A stretch of 64,000 nucleotides of DNA. Origin: Chlorobiaceae bacterium (GTDB taxonomy: Bacteria; Bacteroidota; Chlorobiia; Chlorobiales; Chlorobiaceae). A program made the translations under genes and the position numbers. The stretch spans positions 1 to 64,000 of the forward strand of contig JAAXVR010000010.1 in NCBI GenBank assembly GCA_013335405.1, in the 5' to 3' direction. The notes below the pieces were generated by a model. It was not told where the DNA came from. It was given only the letters and a program-made list of their open reading frames with translations, and did not search any database. Shown here one piece after another: positions 1 through 7,044 of this stretch. The number at the start of each line of letters is the position of its first letter. The stretch's first letter is position 1.

Positions 1-2
1 AC

Positions 3-929
3 GAGAACGCGAAGCTTTATGCCCTTGCCGACCTCCGGCTTTCTGAACGAAAGATCGAGCTCGCTCAGAACAATGGGGATATTGGTTCCTGGAACACAGA
101 ATCGGTTTCGGACATCTGCCGGAAAACCGGCGAGGCGAAGAAGACGAAAAAGACACAGGATGCCTGGGCTATGCTTGCCGTCCATCTTGACAAGGTTGGG
201 ATAGGGCAGAAGCAGATTTCTTCCTTGTCAGTCCAGGACTGCCAGCAATTCAGGGCATGGCTGACGAACGGCAACTTTTCCCAATCTACGCAGAGCAAAT
301 ATTTCGGTCTGTTCCGGTCCATGCTGAAAGATGCGAATATGGCTGGCCATACCGCTATCGGCCTCCATGATCGAGTCAATGCGATTGCCAGGGGAAGGGC
401 CACTAAAGAATACCTGACACAAGAAGAGCTTGCCAAGCTCTTTGCGACACCAGTCAGAAGTACACGCACAAGAACAGTATTTCTTTTTTCCTGCCTTACT
501 GGAATGAGGTACAGCGATATAAGGGGCTTGAAATGGGAACATGTGCATGATCTCGATGGCGGCCTTTGCCAGTTGCGGTACAAGATGAAAAAGACCGGAT
601 TCGATCATGTCTTGCCGATCAGCGCAGAAGCGCGGGAGATTCTCGGGAACAGAGAGAAACCGGCAAAGCCAGTTTTCCCGGACATTCCCAGTTCTCAGTC
701 AGTGAATTACACCATTGATAATTGGCACAAACGGGCCGGGATCGCAAAAAACATTTCTTTCCATAGTGGGCGACACACTTTCGCTACGCTGGCCCTCTCG
801 AACGGCGTTCCGATCAAGGTGGTGAGTGATTGGCTTGGGCACAGCTCGGTCGTGCAGACGGAGGTTTATGCTCGGCTCCTGGCGGATGAGCGGGACCGGT
901 ATGTTGGGGCGGTGTCACTGAAGAAGTGA
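3..929 (+). CDS. int: Tyrosine recombinase / phage integrase (5' partial)
   Basis: Site-specific recombinase that would integrate and excise the prophage. The frame is open from base 3 without a start codon, so the N-terminus lies outside the window; the first in-frame ATG at 171 is internal, since the upstream codons read as an ordinary SAM-like core-binding domain. Catalytic residues are visible: Arg in TGMRYSDI, the His-x-x-Arg box in HSGRHTFATLA, His in DWLGHSS and the nucleophile Tyr in EVYARLL near the C-terminus. It is transcribed towards the prophage interior. The likely target is the tRNA-Val gene at the other end of the element, inferred from position only. Confidence 0.93.
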   Translation, partial: ENAKLYALADLRLSERKIELAQNNGDIGSWNTESVSDICRKTGEAKKTKKTQDAWAMLAVHLDKVGIGQKQISSLSVQDCQQFRAWLTNGNFSQSTQSKYFGLFRSMLKDANMAGHTAIGLHDRVNAIARGRATKEYLTQEELAKLFATPVRSTRTRTVFLFSCLTGMRYSDIRGLKWEHVHDLDGGLCQLRYKMKKTGFDHVLPISAEAREILGNREKPAKPVFPDIPSSQSVNYTIDNWHKRAGIAKNISFHSGRHTFATLALSNGVPIKVVSDWLGHSSVVQTEVYARLLADERDRYVGAVSLKK

Positions 930-1099
930 ATGCCGTTTATGTTTTCCTGTTATCTACAAACCAGGCCCATCTCTGCATGTCCGCCCTTGTCTATTTCCCG
1001 TCTAATTTCCGTATCTTATCCGTAGAAGTACCTGGTGTAGACACCAATAATAGATCGGCCCCACGGTATCAAATCCCCCATACTCGTTGTTTAAAAAAC

Positions 1100-1327
1100 A
1101 TGAACCGATACACAGACAGTGAAGTAGAATGCGGCATATCCGCTTATGAGTTCGGTGATGACTGGATTCATATTGAGTTCAGTGGTAATGTAGTATATGA
1201 GTATACTTATGCATCGGCAGGCGCCCACTATGTTGAAATGATGAAGCGTCTTGCTAAAGCTGGCGTTGCTTTAGATGAGTTTATTAATAGCCATGTGAAG
1301 CATAAGTACTCACGTCGCGTGCGGTAG
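1100..1327 (+). CDS. KTSC-like small protein
   Basis: A 75-residue protein beginning MNRYTDSEVECG. The central part (FSGNVVYEYTYASAGAHYVEMM) and the end resemble the KTSC domain, in which a beta strand with Tyr-x-Tyr is followed by a helix and a short basic tail; the function of that domain is not established. The frame is open further upstream to 926, but that extension has no convincing start site and overlaps the integrase stop, so the internal ATG at 1100 is preferred. It sits alone downstream of the integrase in an AT-richer stretch with other conversion-type genes. The family assignment is tentative. Confidence 0.5.
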   Translation: MNRYTDSEVECGISAYEFGDDWIHIEFSGNVVYEYTYASAGAHYVEMMKRLAKAGVALDEFINSHVKHKYSRRVR

Positions 1328-1512
1328 CCAGTCATGATGGGATTTGTTTTGACGGCAGAATCTATCCGCCTTGCCGATCCTCTCTGTGTTATCCTATCCG
1401 CATTCAGGATAAGATAATTCTGTTCGTGACCCCTATTAATCCTGTCCTTCCTCTGTCCTTTTTCTGTCGTAATTCTGTATATTCACCGTAGTAGTATCCC
1501 GAGCTGTACCAT

Positions 1513-1773
1513 TTGAACCATAGCTTCCTGGATATGACGATACACCCCCGGCGATTCTCTCTCATTCTGATTTTGCTGGCCGGGATGGTCATGCAGTTAT
1601 CTGTCGTTTCTTTACTTCAGGCTGGCATCGAGTACCACGGGAATACCAACACCCGGAAGTTCCATGAACCGAGTTGTCGGTATTACGATTGCCCGCACTG
1701 TACAGCAGTGTTTCGGAGCCGGGAAGATGCAATTGATGCGGGTTATGTGCCATGTGGGGTGTGTAGGCCGTGA
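1513..1773 (+). CDS. Small membrane-anchored protein with Ada-type Cys motif
   Basis: A protein of 86 residues, or 79 if it starts at the ATG at 1534. A hydrophobic segment near residues 15-37 could be a signal peptide or membrane anchor. The rest reads YHGNTNTRKFHEPSC, then CPHC, then SREDAIDAGYVPCGVC, which is the pattern of the small metal-binding domain found in Ada and at the C-terminus of secreted nucleases. Here it stands alone without a catalytic domain. The four cysteines of the final part could bind zinc. The role is unknown; position among conversion genes suggests expression in the lysogen. Confidence 0.6.
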   Translation: MNHSFLDMTIHPRRFSLILILLAGMVMQLSVVSLLQAGIEYHGNTNTRKFHEPSCRYYDCPHCTAVFRSREDAIDAGYVPCGVCRP

Positions 1774-1805
1774 GAATTATTTATTAAACTATTTTCAACT
1801 GAGTT

Positions 1806-2327
1806 ATGGAAGAAAATAATACCTCTCAAGAGATTGAGCTGCTTCAACAAAAAATTGAGGTTTTGACAAGTCAATTAGAATACGCCAAAAAACAAGTTTC
1901 AGAGTGGACAGAAGCAAACCAATCACTTTCATTAAATGCTGCTGAAGCGCGTGCGAAAAATCAAAGTCTTGGACGTGGGTTCCTCGGAGGTTTGCTTGGA
2001 CCAAAATATCGAAGAGTTGTTCGTACCGGAGCTGCTGCATCCAATGCAGCTATATCAAAAGAAGTTGCCCAGAAGCGCGCTCAAATAGCAGACGGAAAAC
2101 GAGAGGCCCAAATTGTTGTGCGTCAGATTCAGGCTGAATTGACCGCAACTAAACAACAGATCAAAGAACTTACGTCTATGTCAAAACAATCATTTAAGAA
2201 AGATGTTTCAAAGAAAGCAAGCGACTCTCTTATTTTATTGCAGAAAATTAAAGACGCTCATGAAGCTGGACTTTTAACTCAAGAAGAGTTCGAAGAAAAA
2301 AGAAAAAAACTTGTTGCAGACATTTAA
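1806..2327 (+). CDS. Coiled-coil protein with C-terminal SHOCT domain
   Basis: A 173-residue protein. Residues 5-50 form a coiled coil (repeated Leu/Ile heptads with Gln and Glu), followed by a Gly-rich stretch (GRGFLGGLLGP) and a second helical segment. The last 35 residues, containing LLQKIKDAHEAGLLTQEEFEEK, match the SHOCT pattern, a short C-terminal oligomerisation motif of membrane-associated or defence-related proteins. Base composition is AT-richer than the phage core. The 46-aa Cys/His gene starts 13 bases downstream, so the two are probably co-transcribed. No enzymatic function is visible. Confidence 0.7.
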   Translation: MEENNTSQEIELLQQKIEVLTSQLEYAKKQVSEWTEANQSLSLNAAEARAKNQSLGRGFLGGLLGPKYRRVVRTGAAASNAAISKEVAQKRAQIADGKREAQIVVRQIQAELTATKQQIKELTSMSKQSFKKDVSKKASDSLILLQKIKDAHEAGLLTQEEFEEKRKKLVADI

Positions 2328-2340
2328 AAAGTTACAGCCG

Positions 2341-2481
2341 ATGCAGTGTTTAGGGATTACAAAAACAGAAACCCCATGTCGAAATCAAGCAACTTCAAAT
2401 GGTTATTGTCATCTTCATGGAGGCATTCCAACTCGTCGAGCTTTAAGAAATGATTTTCACAGAACATATTATATAATATGA
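2341..2481 (+). CDS. 46-aa Cys/His putative zinc-binding protein
   Basis: A 46-residue frame beginning MQCLGITKTETPC and ending RTYYII. The order Cys-x-Gly-x-Thr-Lys ... Thr-Pro-Cys-Arg ... Gly-Tyr-Cys-x-x-His-x-x-Gly-Gly is the signature of a widespread family of small zinc-knuckle proteins in phages and bacteria (CxGxTKxGxPC ... CxxHxGG). It lies directly behind the SHOCT gene and upstream of an HNH endonuclease gene. The function is unknown; nucleic-acid binding is plausible for a zinc knuckle but not shown. The family fit argues that this short frame is real. Confidence 0.6.
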   Translation: MQCLGITKTETPCRNQATSNGYCHLHGGIPTRRALRNDFHRTYYII

Positions 2482-2647
2482 CCCCTGAATAAAGAGATGA
2501 GCATAATAATGGGGTCTGGTTAATAATGCTTATTATATTTTTATAACAGGTGATCGGTCTGGTGTTGGTAAATGGTTTAATAGATGATAATGTTGTTGAG
2601 TGTTAAAGTTGTAATCTTTTCAACCAACTATTAAAATTGCCATTATC

Positions 2648-2941
2648 ATGAGAAACAGAAACACTAATTCACGGGGAGGTTCGTGGACATCGCAAGAAAT
2701 TGATGCTGTCTGGAATAAGGGGACTGTAGTTACTGGATATGATCCATCACGTTATCGTAAAGACAAATGTGGTTGGTGGATCGAATATTCAAAGCACGGT
2801 AAAACAGAACAATATGGATGGGAAATTGATCACATTAAGCCAGTTGCATTAAATGGTGGTGATGAATTGTCAAATCTTCAACCACTTCACTGGGAGAATA
2901 ACAGAAAGAAAGGTGATACATATCCATGGAATTGTACATAA
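2648..2941 (+). CDS. HNH endonuclease family protein
   Basis: A 97-residue protein with a C-terminal HNH motif: IDHIKPVALNGGDELSNLQP, then HWENNRKKGD. The Asp-His pair, the central Asn of SNLQPLHW and the final Asn-Asn-x-x-Lys match the beta-beta-alpha metal fold of HNH nucleases. The N-terminal half (RGGSWTSQEIDAVW) is unassigned. Single HNH genes near the integrase of a prophage may be homing or nicking nucleases. Packaging-type HNH proteins normally sit beside the terminase, which is not the case here. A good rho-independent terminator follows at once. Confidence 0.75.
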   Translation: MRNRNTNSRGGSWTSQEIDAVWNKGTVVTGYDPSRYRKDKCGWWIEYSKHGKTEQYGWEIDHIKPVALNGGDELSNLQPLHWENNRKKGDTYPWNCT

Positions 2942-2957
2942 ACATGATGTTTATGCG

Positions 2958-2982
2958 AACCCGGAGTAGCTCCGGGTTTTTC
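2958..2982 (+). terminator. Rho-independent terminator after HNH gene
   Basis: A perfect 9-bp stem (AACCCGGAG / CTCCGGGTT) with a 3-base loop is followed by a T run. It ends the 1,806-2,941 gene group. Confidence 0.85.
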
Positions 2983-3095
2983 TCTCCCCCCAAGTCGTCC
3001 TGCAATATTAGACTGTCGCCTCGTTTGCGTAAATTTTGCAGTGCTTGTTCGGCGATGATTAAAGAGCTAAATGATCAATTTAATTCGACAGTTTA

Positions 3096-3698
3096 ATGGA
3101 AAACTCAATGTCATTTTTTCAAACATACGCAAAAGAGCTTGTATCGTTACTTGTTCCTTTACTTGCGTGGATTTTGACTCGATTTTTTCGAACAAAAGCC
3201 AAATTAATTCTTGCAAATCCACATTCTTTCATATTCTTGGTGCCAGAACCTCTTGTTGATGCAGATGGAAAAGTGATAACTCCTACTCAGACAGTCAGAA
3301 CAGCCTCGTATTTATTGAGAAACAATGGAAGCGACCCCGCCAAAAATGTTGAGATAGTTTTTAATTGGAAACCTCGTTGCATTAATATTTGGCCATCTCG
3401 TCATATAACTGAACATGTTGAGATGGATAAACGATATGTCGTTGTGCTTGATAGCCTTGCCCCTAATGAGTTTGTTGGTTTTGAACTGCTCAGCGTTAAT
3501 GAAGAGGTTCCTCAGTTAGTAAGTGCCCGAAGTGAGCAGTGTGTTGCAAAATCCGTAGAGATGTATCCTCAGCCAATTTTGAAGCCATGGCAAATTCGTT
3601 TTTTCATCGTTTTATTGTTGATTGGTGTTGGCACAGCTATATACATTTTATTGTTGATATTACAGTTCTTGCTTCTTGGAACTCCATATGGTAGGTAA
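3096..3698 (+). CDS. Membrane protein of unknown function
   Basis: A 200-residue protein not recognised as a named family. A hydrophobic segment lies at about residues 13-30 (ELVSLLVPLLAWILTRF) and a long one at about 168-195 (FFIVLLLIGVGTAIYILLLILQF). The ~130 residues between them are soluble, with a beta-rich look (TASYLLRNNGSDPAKNVEIVFNW), perhaps an immunoglobulin-like domain on one face of the membrane. The start is the ATG after the AT-rich leader; an overlapping frame at 3071 is a shadow. It lies just before the superinfection immunity gene, so a surface-exclusion role is conceivable but unproven. Confidence 0.6.
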   Translation: MENSMSFFQTYAKELVSLLVPLLAWILTRFFRTKAKLILANPHSFIFLVPEPLVDADGKVITPTQTVRTASYLLRNNGSDPAKNVEIVFNWKPRCINIWPSRHITEHVEMDKRYVVVLDSLAPNEFVGFELLSVNEEVPQLVSARSEQCVAKSVEMYPQPILKPWQIRFFIVLLLIGVGTAIYILLLILQFLLLGTPYGR

Positions 3699-3746
3699 TG
3701 CTCGAAATTGAATAAATAATGATGAATATAATTTTAAGGGGGTAAA

Positions 3747-3965
3747 ATGTTTGGGCTTGATGTTCTCGGGTTTGTCTTTGGGGTGATGTTTACATTGATG
3801 TTTGCCGGATTATATTTTCTGCCATTATTCATAGCCGTCATTCGGAAGCATCACCAGACTGGTGCGATATTTGTTTTGGATCTTCTTGCAGGGTGGACGT
3901 TCATTGGATGGGTTGGCGCTCTTGTTTGGGCATGCACTGAGGTTAAGCGAATTTCGCAAGAATAA
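3747..3965 (+). CDS. Superinfection immunity protein, T4 Imm-like
   Basis: A 72-residue protein with two membrane helices. The segment YFLPLFIAVIRKHHQTG followed by AIFVLDLLAGWTFIGWVGAL and VWAC matches the Imm_superinfect family, named for phage T4 Imm, which blocks DNA entry of superinfecting phages at the inner membrane. A strong ribosome binding site (aaggggg) precedes the ATG. The gene ends directly at a rho-independent terminator, so it is probably expressed as a short unit in the lysogen. This is the clearest conversion or exclusion gene of the left arm. Confidence 0.82.
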   Translation: MFGLDVLGFVFGVMFTLMFAGLYFLPLFIAVIRKHHQTGAIFVLDLLAGWTFIGWVGALVWACTEVKRISQE

Positions 3966-3967
3966 AA

Positions 3968-3990
3968 CCCGGCAGAAAACCGGGCTTTTT
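3968..3990 (+). terminator. Rho-independent terminator after immunity gene
   Basis: A stem CCCGG / CCGGG with the loop CAGAAAA is followed by GC and a run of five T. It lies 3 bases after the stop codon of the Imm-like gene. Confidence 0.8.
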
Positions 3991-4021
3991 GAAAGTCATA
4001 TCATATAAGTTCTTTTACTGA

Positions 4022-5020
4022 CTATTTGAACTCATCTGGGATATCTAAAAAATCATTTGCATTAAGCTCGTCAAAGTATAAATTCCACTTGCCCCATCCA
4101 TATCGCTTTGTGTCCCACAATATTTCGGCATCTCCATTAGCATCAATAATTGCAGGAATAAGTATTTGAAAACACGATTTATAGTTTACAATCTCAGCAA
4201 GATTGCGCATATTTTTTTTAAAAGAATCGTTTTGTCTGTTGAAAAATGATTTTATTGAATATCCATGCATTCCGCCAATAATTGTTATATAACCATTACG
4301 AGGAAATAATGGATGCGGTAATCTTATTATCATTAACATGTCTGACAATAATTTTCCGTCTCTTATTATTGGCGTTAATGTCTCTCCTTTATATATTATA
4401 GAATATGTGCCGGGATTATTAGGTAATGGATTTCCATTCTCTCCTGGCCTTATTGCATCAATTACATGAAATCCGGATTCCGGGTCGCCAACAAAAAAAT
4501 AAGCTGGAAACGGTAATTTGTTTGAGAATACAGGCAGATGATCTGGCCTGCCCGGTATTGGATTTATAATTTTTTTATCTTCATATCCGCATAATGACTT
4601 TGTTAATTCACTTGCGACCGGGCCACCAAGGATAAGTATGTTTCTATGATTTCTGAAATCTAATTTCGGGTTGTCATAATAAACAAAATCAAAATTGCTG
4701 GTCGGATTTAATGAGTTTAATAAACTATTTACAGTGTCATTTGCAGAACGAATATAACCAGACATTCTTGGTTTGCCACCATTTATTGCCAATAGGTGTC
4801 TGTTGGTATTTCCAGGAAGAATTGCTGTGTTTTTATAGTCTCCGAATAGTATTTCTGGGGTAATAATATCCGCAGTATTGAATTTATCAAGTTGACTTTT
4901 ATCATAAATTGAAATTAAAGAATCAATCAATTTGCCTGTTCTTTCCGCGGCCAATGTAACAAGAAATGTTGAACCTAATTTTAAAAAATCTCTTCTATTT
5001 GTTGAAGAATTATCAATCAT
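4022..5020 (-). CDS. Tat-signal protein of unknown function
   Basis: A protein of 332 residues starting MIDNSSTNRRDFLKLG. The ATG at 5020 is chosen because AAGGAG lies a few bases upstream and because it places a twin-arginine signal (NRRDFLK, then a hydrophobic GSTFLVTLAA) at the N-terminus; a longer frame to 5059 is less likely. The mature part has two short Gly-rich loops after hydrophobic strands, ILILGGPVAS and ITIIGGMHGYS, which suggests a nucleotide- or sugar-binding Rossmann-like fold. I do not recognise the family. It is AT-rich and transcribed opposite to its neighbours, typical of a moron. Confidence 0.6.
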   Translation of the reverse strand: MIDNSSTNRRDFLKLGSTFLVTLAAERTGKLIDSLISIYDKSQLDKFNTADIITPEILFGDYKNTAILPGNTNRHLLAINGGKPRMSGYIRSANDTVNSLLNSLNPTSNFDFVYYDNPKLDFRNHRNILILGGPVASELTKSLCGYEDKKIINPIPGRPDHLPVFSNKLPFPAYFFVGDPESGFHVIDAIRPGENGNPLPNNPGTYSIIYKGETLTPIIRDGKLLSDMLMIIRLPHPLFPRNGYITIIGGMHGYSIKSFFNRQNDSFKKNMRNLAEIVNYKSCFQILIPAIIDANGDAEILWDTKRYGWGKWNLYFDELNANDFLDIPDEFK

Positions 5021-5261
5021 AGCATTCTCCTTATGTTTTGTTGGTAATGCTTGTTTCAATTAGAAATCATTTCTAACAAAGATCAATAAGAGATATAAAT
5101 ATAAAATAAAAATGTAAAAATAGCGAAATGATAAGGATTCATAAAGTTTATTTATGCGCACAGGTAAGTCTGCCGAAATAAAAGCGTATTGTCCTTGCCG
5201 TCCTCTTTCCGTAATTTTGCCGCCATCCCCCGAACCCTCAACAGTAAAAGCAAATGAAGTA

Positions 5262-5525
5262 ATGAAGATGCTGAGTTGTAAAGATTGTGTGGCCTGGGAC
5301 TGCAAAACGATGGAAGGAGATTCAAAAGACGATGAAAAAAAATATGGGAAATGCCGACTCAAGCCGCCATTGCGAGTCGGAAATCATTTTGAGACCGCAT
5401 GGCCGATAACCCACCGATATGACTGGTGCCTCGAATGTATACCGAAGCAGCTTGTGAAAGAGGCTTCGGTATTTTTATTCATGCTCATCTGTAAACTTTC
5501 GATTTCTGGCTGTATTCTGACGTAG
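5262..5525 (+). CDS. Small Cys-rich protein; 3' end overlaps a terminator
   Basis: From the ATG at 5262 it encodes 87 residues. The core has CKDCVAWDC, then KKYGKCRLKPP, then TAWPITHRYDWCLE, a Cys-rich pattern found in small phage and bacterial proteins that end soon after an Asp-Trp-Cys motif. Here the frame continues about 33 residues past that motif, through a strong terminator hairpin at 5439-5476 and into the 3' end of the repressor gene on the other strand. The extra hydrophobic tail is therefore suspicious: an ancestral stop codon may have been lost, or the protein is made only as a truncated form. Confidence 0.5.
   Translation: MKMLSCKDCVAWDCKTMEGDSKDDEKKYGKCRLKPPLRVGNHFETAWPITHRYDWCLECIPKQLVKEASVFLFMLICKLSISGCILT
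5439..5476 (+). terminator. Rho-independent terminator inside 3' end of Cys-rich gene
   Basis: A perfect 10-bp stem ATACCGAAGC / GCTTCGGTAT is followed by a T run on the plus strand. It lies upstream of the annotated stop of the Cys-rich gene. It would also keep plus-strand transcripts out of the repressor gene. Confidence 0.75.
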
Positions 5526-5963
5526 TTCGACCAGACGAGCATATTCTTCATCAGTCAGCTCGAGGCCTGTTCCGCAGCAATTCGGGCTTGACATTAAAAT
5601 CCTCTCAACAGTACTGCGGACATCCATTTCCTGTGAAGGGAGTAGCGTTGCCATTGCCTCATAGAGCAGTCGCCCGGCTTTTGCGTACCGATCATCTCCC
5701 TCGCCTCTTTCATGCAGGTCCTTCATAAACATCGGGCCGGTTCCGGTCAGAAACCATGTACCGTTTACTCCCATTGCTATCATTTCTGATAGCAGGTTTT
5801 TTGCTTTCCTGCCTCCACTTGCGTTCATAAAGTTGCTAAGTACGTTCTCATGCACGCCTACTAGAGCGGAAAATTCTTTCTGAGATAGGCCGCTTTGCTC
5901 AAATACCATCCGCAAATTTGCGCCCACCCCATTGTCATCAAGTAATGGGATAATTTTTCGCAT
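5475..5963 (-). CDS. Phage repressor-type HTH (XRE) regulator
   Basis: A protein of 162 residues starting MRKIIPLLDDNG. This start is chosen because AGAGG lies just upstream; the frame stays open to 6020. An N-terminal XRE helix-turn-helix is visible (MVFEQSGLSQKEFSALVGVH, then ENVLSNFMNASGGRK), giving sequence-specific DNA binding. The C-terminal half has no S24 peptidase motifs, so the protein is not a LexA/CI-type self-cleaving repressor; induction would need another route such as an antirepressor. It is divergent from the early genes at 6054, the usual immunity-region layout, and a 23-bp inverted repeat lies between them. Confidence 0.8.
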   Translation of the reverse strand: MRKIIPLLDDNGVGANLRMVFEQSGLSQKEFSALVGVHENVLSNFMNASGGRKAKNLLSEMIAMGVNGTWFLTGTGPMFMKDLHERGEGDDRYAKAGRLLYEAMATLLPSQEMDVRSTVERILMSSPNCCGTGLELTDEEYARLVELRQNTARNRKFTDEHE

Positions 5964-5990
5964 GCCTCTAATATTATTATTTGATAAAAC

Positions 5991-6013
5991 TATTAAAATT
6001 CTTAGATTTAATA
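5991..6013. promoter_or_regulatory. Candidate operator, inverted repeat in immunity region
   Basis: TATTAAA and TTTAATA form 7-bp inverted arms around a 9-base spacer in the AT-rich 90-bp gap between the divergent repressor and the first early gene. The place is right for repressor or Cro binding. AT-rich palindromes arise easily by chance, so confidence is modest. No convincing -35/-10 pair was identified. Confidence 0.4.
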
Positions 6014-6053
6014 CATGCACAAGAACATCATAATACCAAGATAAGCCAGAATC

Positions 6054-6311
6054 ATGCCAGAAGAGAACGTAAAAGCCCGTGTAAAACTCGAAGCTGGTAC
6101 AGTGAAAGAGGTTACGCGAATTTTAGCGGAAGAACGCGGGGAAAACATCACCTATGACGGTGTAGCAAAACGCATCAGGCGGCAGAATCATCTTGAAACA
6201 TTCCGTCTTGCTGTAGCAGTCAGCAACAGGATACGGGAGCGCAGGGAAGCCGAAAAAGAAGAGTTCATGCGGCTGGCTAAACAGAACGAAAACATGAGGG
6301 CAGCATCATGA
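6054..6311 (+). CDS. Early phage protein, possible Cro-like regulator
   Basis: An 85-residue, highly charged protein. The part VTRILAEERGENITYDGVAKRI resembles a helix-turn-helix with a partner helix, but no family is recognised. It is the first gene of the rightward early operon, divergent from the repressor, which is the position of Cro-type regulators. Its stop overlaps the start of the next gene (ATGA), pointing to translational coupling. The regulator role is inferred from position. Confidence 0.5.
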   Translation: MPEENVKARVKLEAGTVKEVTRILAEERGENITYDGVAKRIRRQNHLETFRLAVAVSNRIRERREAEKEEFMRLAKQNENMRAAS

Positions 6312-6634
6312 GCAATGTGGTAGTCATTTCGCCGGAGGATCTTCGGAGCCTGATTTCTGCGGCAGTGCAGGACGTGTTAAGACCCCTGTCTGAAGAGGTC
6401 GAAGAGTTGAAGCAGGTTGTCGTCGAGAAAGCCGATGAGCCGATGAATGCGGAGCAGGCCGCTGATTTCTTGCGGTGCAGTGTCAAGACGGTTATTCGAT
6501 ACCACAAGGAAGAAGGGCTTCCGGCTGTCAGGCGTGGACGGGATTACAAGTTCATGCGCTCACAGTTGCGGGAATGGTTGCGATCACCGGCAGGAGAGCG
6601 GCTTGCAAAGGCTTTACAGTACCGAGAGAGGTAA
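6308..6634 (+). CDS. Excisionase-like / MerR-type HTH DNA-binding protein
   Basis: A 108-residue protein. Residues 1-45 are a helical, charged N-terminal part. Residues 46-95 read MNAEQAADFLRCSVKTVIRY, then GLPAVRRGRDYKFMRSQLREWL, the winged helix of the HTH_17/excisionase family, in which the wing (Arg-Arg-Gly-x-x-Tyr) contacts DNA. Such proteins act as Xis or as early regulators. It overlaps the preceding gene by 4 bases and lies in the early operon. It could help excision by the integrase at the far left, but a purely regulatory role is equally possible. Confidence 0.7.
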   Translation: MSNVVVISPEDLRSLISAAVQDVLRPLSEEVEELKQVVVEKADEPMNAEQAADFLRCSVKTVIRYHKEEGLPAVRRGRDYKFMRSQLREWLRSPAGERLAKALQYRER

Positions 6635-6664
6635 TTCATCAATCAAAAAAACAAGGAGGTCGAT

Positions 6665-6835
6665 ATGCCAAAGTTTATTCACGAACTGGTTTCAACGGCA
6701 AGGTGCTTGATGCCCTGGACTGGTTGTGTGGTTATGGAAGTCGGGTACAATCTGCCGCTTCCGATCACGTTTTCAGCAATCGAGCCGGTTGTTGTCCGCG
6801 ACGATGACGGGATCATATCAAACGGGGAGGCTTGA
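6665..6835 (+). CDS. Small early protein (56 aa)
   Basis: A 56-residue protein beginning MPKFIHELVSTARCLMP and ending SNGEA. A textbook ribosome binding site (aaggaggt) lies just before the ATG. The next gene starts 3 bases after its stop, and that gene's Shine-Dalgarno sequence (ggggagg) lies inside this one, so the two are coupled. No family is recognised. The strong translation signal is the main evidence that it is a gene. Confidence 0.6.
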   Translation: MPKFIHELVSTARCLMPWTGCVVMEVGYNLPLPITFSAIEPVVVRDDDGIISNGEA

Positions 6836-6838
6836 GCC

Positions 6839-7021
6839 ATGCGCGAAAGAATCCTCTTGGCATTGGGAGAGCTGTTCATGCGCGGGTTTGGCGGCGGACA
6901 TTGCGGCTGCAATCCGGGACGCAGAGAGAGGTTCCAGATGCTGATCGACGAGGTAATGCGGGACAACATAAAAAAAGCGAGCTGTGTGGTGACACACATC
7001 AGCCCGCAGAGAGTCGCTTAA
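6839..7021 (+). CDS. Small early protein (60 aa)
   Basis: A 60-residue protein starting MRERILLALGELFMRG. It contains GGGHCGCNPGRRERFQMLIDE, with two cysteines and a histidine that could bind metal, although the set is too small for a full zinc site. The gene follows the previous one by 3 bases with a good Shine-Dalgarno sequence and precedes the ATPase gene by 23 bases. The function is unknown. Confidence 0.55.
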   Translation: MRERILLALGELFMRGFGGGHCGCNPGRRERFQMLIDEVMRDNIKKASCVVTHISPQRVA

Positions 7022-7044
7022 ACAACTAAATCTACGGAAAAAAA

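Noticed and set aside
4022-5020. CBASS, TIR or other known defence effector
   Set aside because: No cyclase, TIR or SAVED motif is present, and a Tat export signal is atypical for a cytosolic sensor.
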